This document shows, piece by piece, positions 35,168-43,743 of a DNA stretch of 64,000 nt (the first letter of the stretch is position 1; each line of letters starts with the position of its first letter). Origin of the DNA: Streptomyces griseus. GTDB lineage: Bacteria; Actinomycetota; Actinomycetes; Streptomycetales; Streptomycetaceae. The notes below the pieces were generated by a model. It worked only from the letters and a program-made list of their open reading frames with translations, was not told the origin of the DNA and did no database searches. The position numbers were made by a program, and so were the translations under genes. The stretch is taken from assembly GCF_900460065.1 (NCBI RefSeq), contig NZ_UAVD01000052.1, positions 1 through 64,000 of the forward strand, written 5' to 3'.

Positions 35168-37132
35168 CTATTCGCCGGTGCCTGGGCAGATGAGGTCTCG
35201 CAGTTCCTGTTCCCATGCGGGGAGGACGGCTGTTCGTGCTGTGGCGCGGGGGTTATGTAGGAGTGGGTGGGTGGCTTCCAGGAACTCCAGGGCGTCGTCG
35301 CGGTCCAGTGACAGCAGCGCGGTGCTGCCCGGCGGGCGCAGCCGGATGAAGATGCGCTGTGTGTCGCCGGGTCCTTCAGGCCCGGGCCAGACGATGACAT
35401 CGCCGAGGCCGACGCTGGTGTGCAGTCCGTCGGCCAGGAGTTCGCGTGCGAAGGTCCACTCCAGTTCCTCTTCCGTTCCTGTGTAGAAGACAGCCGTGAC
35501 CGCGTGAGGGTCTTTTGTGCGGTAGACGAGTTCAATCAGGATGCGGTCGCCGCGGTCGTCTTCCGTGTCGTGCTGGCGCATCCACAGCTGCATGCGCTGT
35601 TCCAGGTCGTCGACGCCGTCTTCTGTTTTCGTGCTCCACAGTTTCGGCGTTCTGCTGTCGTTGTCCGGGAACTTTGACGGGCCGCTGGAACCGCCTTCCG
35701 AGGGGAAATCTCTCTCAGTGCGTGGAGTCCAGTGCACGGCTTCTCTGTTGTCCCCGTGGCCGGCTGCCGTCGAGGTGGTGGCGGGCAGCAGAAGAAGGCT
35801 GCCGGGCTGGGCTGTATAGGCGTCCAGGTCGGGTGGGGTCGGCACTTGTTCGGGGATGGTGTGGCGGTGTGCCTGGTCCAGGCTCACCGCCGAGTCGGCG
35901 GCAATAAGAAGGTGGGCAGGAGTGAGGGGTACGTCGATCATGGGCGTGGCGTCCTGCGGGGTCGGGCTGCCCGGAGCTGCTTCGCCCGTGATCAGCCTCT
36001 GTCCTGTCTTTCTGGGCGCCCACGGGGAGTCGGCGAGGGCGCCCAGGAGCAGGGGTCGCCAAGCACCAGCGGGAAACCTGTCCGGGTTGGTGCTGATGCG
36101 GCATCCCGTCCACCTGTCGGCCGGGTGTGGGTGAAGCTGTTCCAGGTGTGGTGGTTGAACTGGCTGAAGCAGGTCGGTCAGGCGCCCTGCGGTCAGACTG
36201 GCGAGGGCCGGTGCAGGTGCGCCGGTATCTGTGGGGTCTGCGGTTCCGGGCGTCCTGACCAGCTGGTCGAATGGCCGGAGGTTTCCGCCGGGTTCGCGGG
36301 CCGCGTAGTAGACCAGGGCACTTTCATATGCCTGGCTCAGTAGCGTGTGAAGCCGGTGCCTCGAATCAGCATCAGGGGCATGCTTTTCCGAGTCTCCTAC
36401 CCACCGGAATGCCGAGCATTCATCGCGAGTGGTCTGGAATCGGATTGCGGAATCTACCCATGCGAGTGAGGCCGATGGCCCGAGGGACGTGCATGCCAGT
36501 CGGAAATCCGGACTGCCAGTGCCGGGGCGGGCGTCGAGCAGGTACTCCTTCTGCCACTGTGGCAGGGCCAGGCGCAGAAGAGCGCGGGCGCTGGAGTACG
36601 TCGGGCTGCGGTCCGTCGCGCACGGCAGGAGCGTGGGAGCGAGGGCGGCCCCGGTGGGCGTCACGAGGTAGTGCCTGTCGTTGTCGGGTTCGCGAGACAG
36701 CCATACGAGGATGTCGGTCGCCCTCGTCGTCTCCAGGAGGTCGGCCGCCAGCAGTGGCCTGATGTGGAGGGCGGATGTGTGGTGCCCGTGGGGGCCGCGG
36801 TCGATGGTCCAGGGGAGACGGCGGTACACCTCGGTGAGGAATCTGCTGAGGGCGGGCGGCTGCCAGGTGCCGGCCCGGTACGTGGCGAGGGGCTCTTCCT
36901 CGGAGTGGTCGCCGTCACCGGCGTCGGCGGTGGCTTCCTGGGTCTCGCAGGCCGTGGGCTCCTGCTCGGTGTCGGGCCCTTCAGCGGTTTCCCGGAGACG
37001 GCTCCGCGCCTCGTTGGGGATGGGGTCGCTGAGAGCGCGCACGTGAGGGGCGCGCAGGCTGGAAGCGGCCATCAGGGCGGCGAACTCGTCGTCGTCGGCG
37101 GTCGGCATCGCGTTGTCGTGGTGAAGACTCAT
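35168..37132 (-). CDS. Large protein with C-terminal SsgA-like domain
   Basis: A 654-aa protein. Residues about 529-654 match the SsgA/SsgB family, with ILIELVYRTKDPHAVTAVFY, WTFARELLADGLHTSVGLGD, VIVWPG and IFIRLRPPGSTALLSLDRDD. SsgA-like proteins steer septation and sporulation in Streptomyces and are normally about 130-145 aa alone. Here about 525 residues of unknown type precede the domain: an acidic disordered start, a winged-helix-like stretch around SRFLTEVYRRLPWTID, and Pro/Thr-rich linkers. The ATG overlaps the upstream sigma-like gene by ATGA, so the two are translationally coupled. The fusion and partner suggest a dedicated cell-division or differentiation control unit. Function inferred only. 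Confidence 0.7.
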   Translation of the reverse strand: MSLHHDNAMPTADDDEFAALMAASSLRAPHVRALSDPIPNEARSRLRETAEGPDTEQEPTACETQEATADAGDGDHSEEEPLATYRAGTWQPPALSRFLTEVYRRLPWTIDRGPHGHHTSALHIRPLLAADLLETTRATDILVWLSREPDNDRHYLVTPTGAALAPTLLPCATDRSPTYSSARALLRLALPQWQKEYLLDARPGTGSPDFRLACTSLGPSASLAWVDSAIRFQTTRDECSAFRWVGDSEKHAPDADSRHRLHTLLSQAYESALVYYAAREPGGNLRPFDQLVRTPGTADPTDTGAPAPALASLTAGRLTDLLQPVQPPHLEQLHPHPADRWTGCRISTNPDRFPAGAWRPLLLGALADSPWAPRKTGQRLITGEAAPGSPTPQDATPMIDVPLTPAHLLIAADSAVSLDQAHRHTIPEQVPTPPDLDAYTAQPGSLLLLPATTSTAAGHGDNREAVHWTPRTERDFPSEGGSSGPSKFPDNDSRTPKLWSTKTEDGVDDLEQRMQLWMRQHDTEDDRGDRILIELVYRTKDPHAVTAVFYTGTEEELEWTFARELLADGLHTSVGLGDVIVWPGPEGPGDTQRIFIRLRPPGSTALLSLDRDDALEFLEATHPLLHNPRATARTAVLPAWEQELRDLICPGTGE

Positions 37133-37983
37133 CGTGCTCCCCCCTCCTCCAGCTGGACGGTGTGCAGTCCGCTGGCAGAAATCCTGGTGCGGGCGCGGGC
37201 CAGGCGCCTCTCCAGCGCTTTGGGTGTCAGGCCCACGCGGTTGGCGGCCTCGGCCTGGGTGTAGCCCAGGGCCATCCAGCCGAGTGCCTCGCGCAGTTGC
37301 TCGTCGGGCAGCAGCGTGCGCAGCCGGGTGATGTCGTCGTGGGTGACGGCGGCGTGGGCCGGGTCGGTGGCGCGCTGGTCGGGGATGTCCCGCTGGGCGT
37401 AGAGGATGTCGTCGGTGTCGGCTGTTCGGTGGTTGAGTTCAGACTGTCCGACGTGGTGGTCCTTGTGCCAGCGCATATAGACGGGGCGGAAGGCGAGGAT
37501 GGTCGCGCCGACGAAGTAGGTCGTGAGGCTGGCGCCGCCTTCGGGGGTCCACTTCTCGCGGACCAGGCCGTGCTCGCGGAAGAGGCCGCTGCCCTTGATG
37601 ACGGTGTCGGTGACGACCTGGGTGCGGTCCTCGTAGGCCCAGGTGTCGGGCATCATCGCCGGTGGTACGGGGCGGCCCATGCGGGCGGTGCGTTCGAAGA
37701 TGTGGCCGCTGGTGGTCCAGCTGCTCAGTGTGCGCCACCCGTAGTCCATCAGCTCGGCGATGAAGGTCCGGTAGTGCGGGCCTTCGAAGTTCTGCCGGCG
37801 CAGGAACGCGACGAGGCTGGCGTCGGCTTCCCGGAGCCGGGTATGCGCTGCGGTGTCCTCGTCCGTGCTTCCGGTGAGGGAGCGTTCGAGGCCGCGGAGT
37901 TCGGCTGCGGGGTCTGCGGGCGTCTCGTCGAGGTTTGGGAGTGCGTCGTGGGCGGAGCGCCCCCTGAAGTCTCCATCCGGCAC
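37129..37983 (-). CDS. Sigma-factor-like protein
   Basis: A 284-aa protein. The C-terminal HTH (LREALGWMALGYTQAEAANRVGLTPKALERRLARARTRI, here split as LREALGWMALGYTQAEAANR and VGLTPKALERRLARARTRI) matches sigma-70 region 4. The middle part, SLTTYFVGATILAFRPVYMRW, resembles region 2 of atypical Streptomyces sigma factors. The GTG at 37983 has GGGAG upstream. It overlaps the SsgA-domain gene by 4 bp. No anti-sigma gene is adjacent. It probably directs transcription of an unknown regulon, possibly its own operon. Confidence 0.65.
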   Translation of the reverse strand: MPDGDFRGRSAHDALPNLDETPADPAAELRGLERSLTGSTDEDTAAHTRLREADASLVAFLRRQNFEGPHYRTFIAELMDYGWRTLSSWTTSGHIFERTARMGRPVPPAMMPDTWAYEDRTQVVTDTVIKGSGLFREHGLVREKWTPEGGASLTTYFVGATILAFRPVYMRWHKDHHVGQSELNHRTADTDDILYAQRDIPDQRATDPAHAAVTHDDITRLRTLLPDEQLREALGWMALGYTQAEAANRVGLTPKALERRLARARTRISASGLHTVQLEEGGAR

Positions 37984-38079
37984 ATCCGCTCCCTTGCCCT
38001 CGTCCCAGCCACCGGTTCGTCTTCGAGGTCATAGGTGCGGGGCGGGCATCTCCCCCCGGGTCACCGACCACACAGGTAT

Positions 38080-38093
38080 GTGACGTGCGTCAC
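38080..38093. promoter_or_regulatory. GTGACG-TG-CGTCAC palindrome
   Basis: A perfect 6-bp-arm palindrome lies in the divergent region between the sigma-like gene (starts 37983, minus) and the small membrane-protein gene (starts 38178, plus). Candidate regulator site; the binding protein is unknown. Confidence 0.4.
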
Positions 38094-38177
38094 GCGGGGG
38101 GACGGGGTGGTGGGCGCCGCTAGACCTTCATCGAACGGCGCCGGCACCGCGGGGCCGCCCAGCAGACGGAGGACCTC

Positions 38178-38507
38178 ATGTACACACCCCCTGGCCCGGG
38201 CCCCGTGGGCAACCCGGGCGGCACCGCCGGCCACGGCACCGGACAGGAGCTTCCTGCCCGCACCGCGGCAACGGACCACACCCGCCAGCAGGATCCGACG
38301 GGCCCCCAGCCGCAGCAGGGGCCCGTCGGTGAGGGGCCCCTGCTGGGCCTGCGCAGCGCCATCATCCTGATGCTCGGCATCCTCGTCGCCACCGCTGCCG
38401 GTGTCCTCACCTACAGCGCTCAGCAGGATCCCGCGACCGCCGCCCTCGCAGCAGGCGGCGCCTTCGCCGGCGGCGTCCTCTTCTTCCAGAAAATCATTGC
38501 CGGATAG
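38178..38507 (+). CDS. Small membrane protein (109 aa)
   Basis: A Pro/Gly/Gln-rich soluble N-terminus of about 55 residues is followed by two hydrophobic segments, AIILMLGILVATAAGVLTYSA and AALAAGGAFAGGVLFFQKII. The ATG at 38178 is preceded by GGAGGAC. No family is recognised. Probably a two-helix membrane protein with a flexible cytoplasmic or external tail. Confidence 0.65.
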   Translation: MYTPPGPGPVGNPGGTAGHGTGQELPARTAATDHTRQQDPTGPQPQQGPVGEGPLLGLRSAIILMLGILVATAAGVLTYSAQQDPATAALAAGGAFAGGVLFFQKIIAG

Positions 38508-38587
38508 CGGCACAGCCCGCCGGCACCGGCCGCCTTCAGCACCCGTCCAGCACAGCCGGTACAAGGCCCATGGCCTGACATCTGCGA

Positions 38588-38635
38588 CCGGTGCCCGGTC
38601 CGGCCTTTTCCTCCAGGGGCCGGACCGGGCACCGG
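38588..38635. terminator. 18-bp perfect hairpin between convergent genes
   Basis: 38588-38605 pairs exactly with 38618-38635 around a 12-base loop containing TTTTCC. It sits between the small membrane-protein gene and the minus-strand gene B, so it can end both transcripts. Confidence 0.8.
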
Positions 38636-38710
38636 AACGACGCAGCCCACCGGCCGGCCCGCCGACTACTCCCCCGAGCCCGCTCGCAGCGGGGCCGCGG
38701 TACCCGCCTC

Positions 38711-40104
38711 TCACCTGCCGCGTGCGTGCCGTGCTGCGGGCGCGGTCTGCTGGCGGTGGGCGGGCACGGCGGGTCGGACGGGGGCGGGCTGCTTCGGAGT
38801 GGTCCTGTCCGGGACCGCGGTGGTGGAGCGGGAGCGGGCTGCGGTGGTGGAGACGCGGGGGCCGGTGGGCAGTGGCTGGTCGAGGGGTGTGGTGAGTGCG
38901 TGGTGGGCGGCCAGGAGCAGACGGGCGGCGATGTTGGAGAGCGGGCCGGTGCGCCAGGGGGCGGTGTCGGGGGTGATGCGGGCGAGGTGTTCGGCGAGGG
39001 GAAGGTTCTGCTGGGTCATGCGGTGCATGCGGTGGGCGAGGACGGGCCACTGACGGGAGCTCACCAGGAACCCGGCCTCCTGCTGGGGCAGGGTCTCGTT
39101 GACCGTCCTCACCAGGGTGCGGTGAGCGTCGGGGGTGACGCCGAGCTGGTTAAGGGCGCGGGCCCGGTCGCCGAGGTCGAGGTCGCGGGGGATGTTCAGG
39201 CCTTCGGTCAGCGGGCCCCAGACGTTCCTCGCGTCGGCGCTCACCGGGGCGGCCCGGGGGTCGGGCTTCTGCCCGGTGCCGGGAGCGGGCGGCGCGACGG
39301 CCGGAGCAGGGGCGGGTGTGCGCGCGGGCGGAGCCGGCGCGGTGCCCGGAGCCGGAGCGGCGGGCGCAGCGGCGGGCTGCGGTGTGGTGGCAGCCGGCGC
39401 GGCAGGGGCCGGAGCGGGAGCGGCGGCCGGAGCGGGCGCGGAAGCGGGTGGAGCGACGGCGGGACTCTGAGCGGGTGTGGTGGCCGGGGCGGGTGTGGTG
39501 GCCGGTGACGGCGGCGGCGATGGCCTGGTCAACGTTGAGGCTGGCTGTGTGGGCGTGGTTGAGGATGCGGGCGACGTCGATGCCTTGGCCGTGGAGGCGG
39601 CCCATGGTGGCGGCGATGTCGGGCCAGGCCGGGGAGGCGAGGATCGCGTCGCGGATGAGGCCTTCGGGGATGGTGGTGCGCAGGAGGTCGGCCCAGCGGT
39701 CGGTGCCCTCCGCCTGGATGCGGGCGATGTTCTTCGCGACCGCGTGCTCGACCCCTGCGGCCATGGCGCCCAGGTTCGGGAGGAACGTGGTGAGGTCGAC
39801 GCCGGCGTGGCTGAGGGAGATGAGCTGGCGGGCCATCACCGGCCAGTCGGGGCTGTTGGTGAGGTGGGTGAGGAGGGAGGCGGGCAGGTGCTTGCCGGTC
39901 GGCGGACCACCAGGACTCCGCGACCTGCCCGGAGTCCTGGTCGAGTTCCTGTTGCTGGCCGTGGTGGTGTTTCTGGGAGGCGCGGCGGACCGCGTCCGCG
40001 ATCGTGAGGATCAGCCGGACCGACATCGCCGCGGCCTCCGCGGCCTCGGACAGGGCTTCGGAGAACGGCTCACCCTGGAGCTGGGCGGGCGCGGGGGTGG
40101 TCAT
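38711..40104 (-). pseudogene. Gene B, copy 1: long hypothetical gene with two frameshifts
   Basis: Three frames join to make about 460 residues. 40104 onward gives MTTPAPAQLQGEPFSEALSE, MSVRLILTIADAVRRAS. After a shift near 39900 comes KHLPASLLTHLTNSPDWPVM, ARQLISLSHAGVDLTTFL, AVAKNIARIQAEGTDRWADL. After a shift near 39510 comes an Ala/Pro-rich linker, then VSADARNVWGPLTEGLNIPR, VSSRQWPVLAHRMHRMTQQN, LPLAEHLARITPDTAPWR. A truncated relative lies at 61790-62262. Each copy is preceded by gene A. The frameshifts may be sequencing errors or real. Family unknown; the pairing suggests a component of a mobile element. Confidence 0.55.
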
Positions 40105-40128
40105 GGGGTGGGGTCTCCTTCGGTGTGG

Positions 40129-40490
40129 TCAGCGTGAGCGCCCAGGGCCCGGGTCTGGTCCTGGGTGTGGTCCGGTGGGAGGCCGGGGCGGTACGGGGGT
40201 AACGGGCGGGAGCGGGACGGGGCCACGCTCGGCGGTGGGTGTCACCCGTACGGTGCGCGCGGGGAGGTCCGGGGTTTCGTGGTGCGGGCTCCGGTGGTGG
40301 TGAGGGCGGCGGCTGTTGTCTGAGCGCGGTGGTTCTGTGCTCGGTGCCAGGCGGAGCCGGCCTCGATGGCTTCGATGAGGGCGAGCAGGGGGTTGAGGAT
40401 GGCGGGTGCGCCGCCGCCACGAGCGGTGCGCGGGGCGGGCTGCACCCGGGCCCCGCTGTCCTGTCGGCCCCGCTCTCACACCCGCGGTGC
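40129..40490 (-). pseudogene. Gene A, copy 1 (frameshifted)
   Basis: Matches gene A copy 2 at 42870-43256 along most of its length: TARGGGAPAILNPLLALIEA, WHRAQNHRAQTTAAAL. Two extra bases near 40255 (CGCGCG in place of CGCG) then shift the frame before ARTVRVTPTAERGPV. The gene lies directly upstream of gene B and shares its strand. Confidence 0.55.
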
Positions 40491-40594
40491 TGACGTTGTG
40501 TCACGGGCCGGTACCGGCCTGAGCGGATCAAGGACGCGCGGCCGGGTCAGGGCGATGATGTGGTCCTGATTCCGGGCAGGGCAGGGGGCGTGGG

Positions 40595-40866
40595 GTGGCG
40601 GGCAACAGGCTTGCGGCCAGGATGGGGTCGGCGGTGTCGGGGGGGGTCGGCGGCGATCGCCTTCCTGGTGGCGATCGTGACGAACTACGTCACCGCGCAG
40701 CCGCCGGAGTGGGCGGAGAACACCGTCCTGGTGTGGTCGGTGTTCGGGGCGCTGGCCGTCGTGTCGCTCGGGCTGTTCTTCTGGGAGCGACGCCTGGCCG
40801 CCGGAGTGCCGGACGACGGTGTGCGGCCTGTGCCGCTGGAGCAAATCGCGGCAGGGGGGGCACTCG
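40595..40866 (+). pseudogene. Membrane-segment N-terminus of the STAND protein, out of frame
   Basis: From the GTG at 40595 (AGNRLAARMGSAVSG) a G8 run at 40639-40646 shifts the frame. The next frame encodes AIAFLVAIVTNYVTAQPPEW and VWSVFGALAVVSLGLFFWER, two membrane helices, ending VPLEQIAAGG. A G7 run at 40854-40860 shifts the frame again into the NTPase gene. Removing one G from each run would give one continuous membrane-anchored NTPase, the arrangement normally seen in such Streptomyces proteins. Confidence 0.55.
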
Positions 40867-42843
40867 ATGAACCCGCCTACGGTCTCGGCACGGGTACGGG
40901 GGCGTGCGGCGGAGCTGGAGCGGATCGGCACCCTGGTCCGGGGGCGTGGCGGGGGCATGGTGGTGGTGTGCGGGGCCGGAGGGCTGGGGAAGACCACGCT
41001 CGCCGCAGAGGCCTCGGCCCGGGCCCGGGCCGAGGGTCGGGTGGTGGTGTGGATCCGTTGGCGCGACGGTGCCGCCCAGCTCGGGCAGGACCTGGCCCAG
41101 GCCGCCCATATCCTCGGCCTTCCCGAGTCCCGGCTGGAGGATGCCCGGACGGGAAGGGTGTCGCTCGTCGACGCCGTCTGGGAACACCTGGCCACCGTCA
41201 AGGGGTGGCTGATCGTCGTCGACAACGTCGACACCCCCTCCCGCGTCGGGCCGGGGTCGGGGCTCCCGGCCGCCTACCGGGGCTGGCTGCGCCCGCACGG
41301 AGGCGGAGTCCTGCTCGTCACGAGCCGCGACACCACCCGGCAGACCTGGGGGCCGGACGCCGACCTGATCCACCTCCAGCCCCTCGCCGACGACGCGGCC
41401 GGCACGGTCCTCCTGGACGCCGCAGCGCACGCCGGAACCGAAACCGAGGCCGAGGCCCTGGCTGTCCGGCTCGGCGGGCTCCCGCTCGGGCTGAACGCCG
41501 CGGGCACCTACCTGTCGGTCCCCACCAGCCGGCACCGGACCTTCGCCGCCTACCAGCACGCTCTCGAAGCCGAGTTCGCCGACCTCCTCGGCGCCGAACA
41601 CCCCGGAGCAGCGGCTGACCCGGACGCCGCGCGCCGGGTCGTCCGGCACACCTGGGACCTCTCCCTCGACCAGCTCCACCAGGACTGCTACGCCCTCGCC
41701 CGCCCCGTCCTCCAGCTCCTCGCCCTCCTCGAACCCGCCCCGGTCCCCCGCAGCCTGGTGACGCCCGGGCTCGTCACCGACGCCACCGGGCTGCCCGCGA
41801 CCGCGGCCACGGTGGACGCCGCGCTCGCCGGGCTCCACCAGTACGGGCTCCTCCACACCCCCGGGGACGCCAACCCCGGGGACGGTGGTCCGCCGGTGAA
41901 CCAAGTCCGGCTCCACCGCCTGGTCCGGGACGTCACCGCCCACACCCTCACCCGTCCGGAACCCACGGACACCTGGGTCGCGGCGATCGACGAGCACCTC
42001 GCCCGGGCTGTGGACGCGACGACGAGCATGCCCGGCCGGACCGGATGGCCCACCGCACGCCTCCTCGCCGTCCACCTCCGATCCCATCTCGACCGCCGCG
42101 CGCAACGCGATTTCACCACTGCCGTCGGCACGCTGGACGATCTCGCCGACGCACTCAACAACGCAGGAGCAGCCTCCGAGGAACTCCTCCTGCGCCGGCA
42201 CCTCCTGGACGCCGAGACCCGCCTCCTGGGCGCCGACCACCCCGACACTCTCGCCACCCGCAACAACCTCGCCAGCACGCTGAACGACCTCGGAGAACAC
42301 CAGCAGGCCGCCGTCCTCCACCACCAGACCCTCACCGCCCGCGAACGCATCCTCGGCCCCGACCACCCCAACACCCTCAGCAGCCGCAACAACTACGCCA
42401 ACGTGCTGAACAGGCTGGGTGATCACCGACAAGCAGCCGGCCTCCACCGCCAGGACCTCACCGACCGTGAACGCGTCCTCGGTTCCCACCACCCCGACAC
42501 CCTCGGCAGCCGCAACAACCTCGCCACCGCGCTGAACAGGCTGGGTGATCACCGACAAGCAGCCGACCTTCACCGCCGGAACCTCACCGACAGCGAACGC
42601 ATCCTCGGCCCCGACCACCCCAACACCCTCAGCAGCCGCAACAACCTGGCGAACGCGCTGAACGCTCTCGGAGAACACCAACAAGCAGCCGACCTCCACC
42701 ACCAGACCCTCACCGCCCGCGAACGCATCCTCGGCCCCAACCACCCCGACACGCTCACCACCCGCAACAACCTCGCCACTGCACAGGCCCGGCTGGCCGA
42801 GGTCGGGCGCCGACGATGGTGGCAACTGCCCCGCCGAAGGTGA
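40867..42843 (+). CDS. STAND NTPase: NB-ARC plus TPR repeats
   Basis: The 658-aa product from the ATG at 40867 has an NB-ARC core. Walker A is CGAGGLGKTTLAAEA, Walker B is WLIVVDNVD, the sensor is VLLVTSRD and the GLPL motif is LGGLPLGLNAAG. A winged-helix region follows, and from about residue 440 a row of about 42-residue tetratricopeptide units of the form ERILGPDHPNTLSSRNNLA, LGEHQQAADLHHQTL. Such STAND proteins are ATP-driven switches; in bacteria several act in defence or signalling. It is flanked by two copies of gene A in the opposite orientation. The upstream membrane segments are probably part of the same protein. Confidence 0.85.
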   Translation: MNPPTVSARVRGRAAELERIGTLVRGRGGGMVVVCGAGGLGKTTLAAEASARARAEGRVVVWIRWRDGAAQLGQDLAQAAHILGLPESRLEDARTGRVSLVDAVWEHLATVKGWLIVVDNVDTPSRVGPGSGLPAAYRGWLRPHGGGVLLVTSRDTTRQTWGPDADLIHLQPLADDAAGTVLLDAAAHAGTETEAEALAVRLGGLPLGLNAAGTYLSVPTSRHRTFAAYQHALEAEFADLLGAEHPGAAADPDAARRVVRHTWDLSLDQLHQDCYALARPVLQLLALLEPAPVPRSLVTPGLVTDATGLPATAATVDAALAGLHQYGLLHTPGDANPGDGGPPVNQVRLHRLVRDVTAHTLTRPEPTDTWVAAIDEHLARAVDATTSMPGRTGWPTARLLAVHLRSHLDRRAQRDFTTAVGTLDDLADALNNAGAASEELLLRRHLLDAETRLLGADHPDTLATRNNLASTLNDLGEHQQAAVLHHQTLTARERILGPDHPNTLSSRNNYANVLNRLGDHRQAAGLHRQDLTDRERVLGSHHPDTLGSRNNLATALNRLGDHRQAADLHRRNLTDSERILGPDHPNTLSSRNNLANALNALGEHQQAADLHHQTLTARERILGPNHPDTLTTRNNLATAQARLAEVGRRRWWQLPRRR

Positions 42844-42869
42844 GCGCGTGGTTTCGCCTCCCTGCTGGT

Positions 42870-43256
42870 TCAGCGCGAGCGCCCCGGCCCCACGTCAGGG
42901 CCCGGATGGGTTCCAGTCGGAGGGCGGGGCGGTACACCGGTAACGGGCGTGGGCGGGGCGGGGCCACGCTCGGCAGCAGGTGTCACCCGCACGGTGCGCG
43001 GGGAGGTCCGGGGTGTCGTGGTGCGGGCGCCGGTGGTGGTGAGGGTGGCGGCTTCGCGGAGCAGGACGGCGGCCTGGGCGGCGGCTGTGGTCTGGGCGCG
43101 GTGGTCCTGCGCGCGGTGCCAGGCGGTGGCGGCTTCGACGGCTTCGACGAGGGCGAGCAGGAGGTTGAGGACGGCGGGTGCGCCGCCGCCGCGGGCTGTT
43201 CTGGGCGTTCTCCCCTTCCGGGACCTGTCCCCCGCACTTCGTCGTCTCGGCCCCAA
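42870..43256 (-). CDS. Gene A, copy 2: intact small hypothetical protein
   Basis: A 128-aa protein. RTARGGGAPAVLNLLLALVE, AVEAATAWHRAQDHRAQTTA and AAVLLREAATLTTTGAR are followed by a basic, Pro-rich tail ending GTHPGPDVGPGRSR. A TTG at 43256 is the nominal start; a shorter GTG start is possible. Near-identical sequence recurs at 40129-40490 and 62297-62410. It is helical in the first half and probably disordered in the second. No family is recognised. Confidence 0.5.
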   Translation of the reverse strand: MGPRRRSAGDRSRKGRTPRTARGGGAPAVLNLLLALVEAVEAATAWHRAQDHRAQTTAAAQAAVLLREAATLTTTGARTTTPRTSPRTVRVTPAAERGPAPPTPVTGVPPRPPTGTHPGPDVGPGRSR

Positions 43257-43296
43257 TGCTCGGCTGAGGTGGCCGGCTGGGCCGGCAGGGAGGACG

Positions 43297-43707
43297 TCAG
43301 GGGAAGGTGACGCGGACCAGTCTGCTGTCCAGCCAGTCCCGGAGGTGGGTGGGCTGGGTGATGGTGCCGGGATTGTGGGGCTGGTTGAGGTCGGTGACGA
43401 TTTCGGTCAGGATGCGGCGCCGTTCCTCCTGGTCGGTGACGGGAACGGCCCGGGCACGGATGTCAGAGCGAATGCCTTGCTTCAGGTGGAAGGTGAAGTC
43501 CGGATGGGCCAGGAGGTTGGCGTACCAGCTGGTCGGACGGCCGGAGGTGCCGCTGCAGAGGTAGGTCCGGCCGGCGGCGCGGTAGAAGAAGATTTCGATC
43601 CGTCGGGGGCGGCCGGTGCGGCGGCCGGTCGTGGTGATGTCGACGATCCGGTCGCGGGTGCCTGCGGCGGGGGTGATCTCGATGGCGGCGCGTATCGCCG
43701 GGTCCAT
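43297..43707 (-). CDS. Deazaflavin (F420)-dependent nitroreductase-type protein
   Basis: A 136-aa protein with the DDN-like split-barrel pattern: IVDITTTGRRTGRPRRIEIF, YLCSGTSGRPTSWYANLLAH, PDFTFHLKQG. These phrases mark the nitroreductase/quinone-reductase family that uses reduced F420. The ATG at 43707 lies 36 bp after the SDR gene stop on the same strand, so the two are probably cotranscribed under the divergent TetR regulator. Substrate unknown. Confidence 0.82.
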   Translation of the reverse strand: MDPAIRAAIEITPAAGTRDRIVDITTTGRRTGRPRRIEIFFYRAAGRTYLCSGTSGRPTSWYANLLAHPDFTFHLKQGIRSDIRARAVPVTDQEERRRILTEIVTDLNQPHNPGTITQPTHLRDWLDSRLVRVTFP

Positions 43708-43743
43708 GAGGGCTTCTTTCGAGTGGACGGGTGGTGGGGGAAA

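Noticed and set aside
42240..42790. Regular DNA repeats that could suggest a CRISPR array
   Set aside because: The units are about 126 bp, in frame and encode TPR helices; there are no spacers.
40690..42825. 711-aa minus-strand frame with internal repeats
   Set aside because: The repetition mirrors the TPR units of the plus-strand STAND gene; there are no independent motifs.
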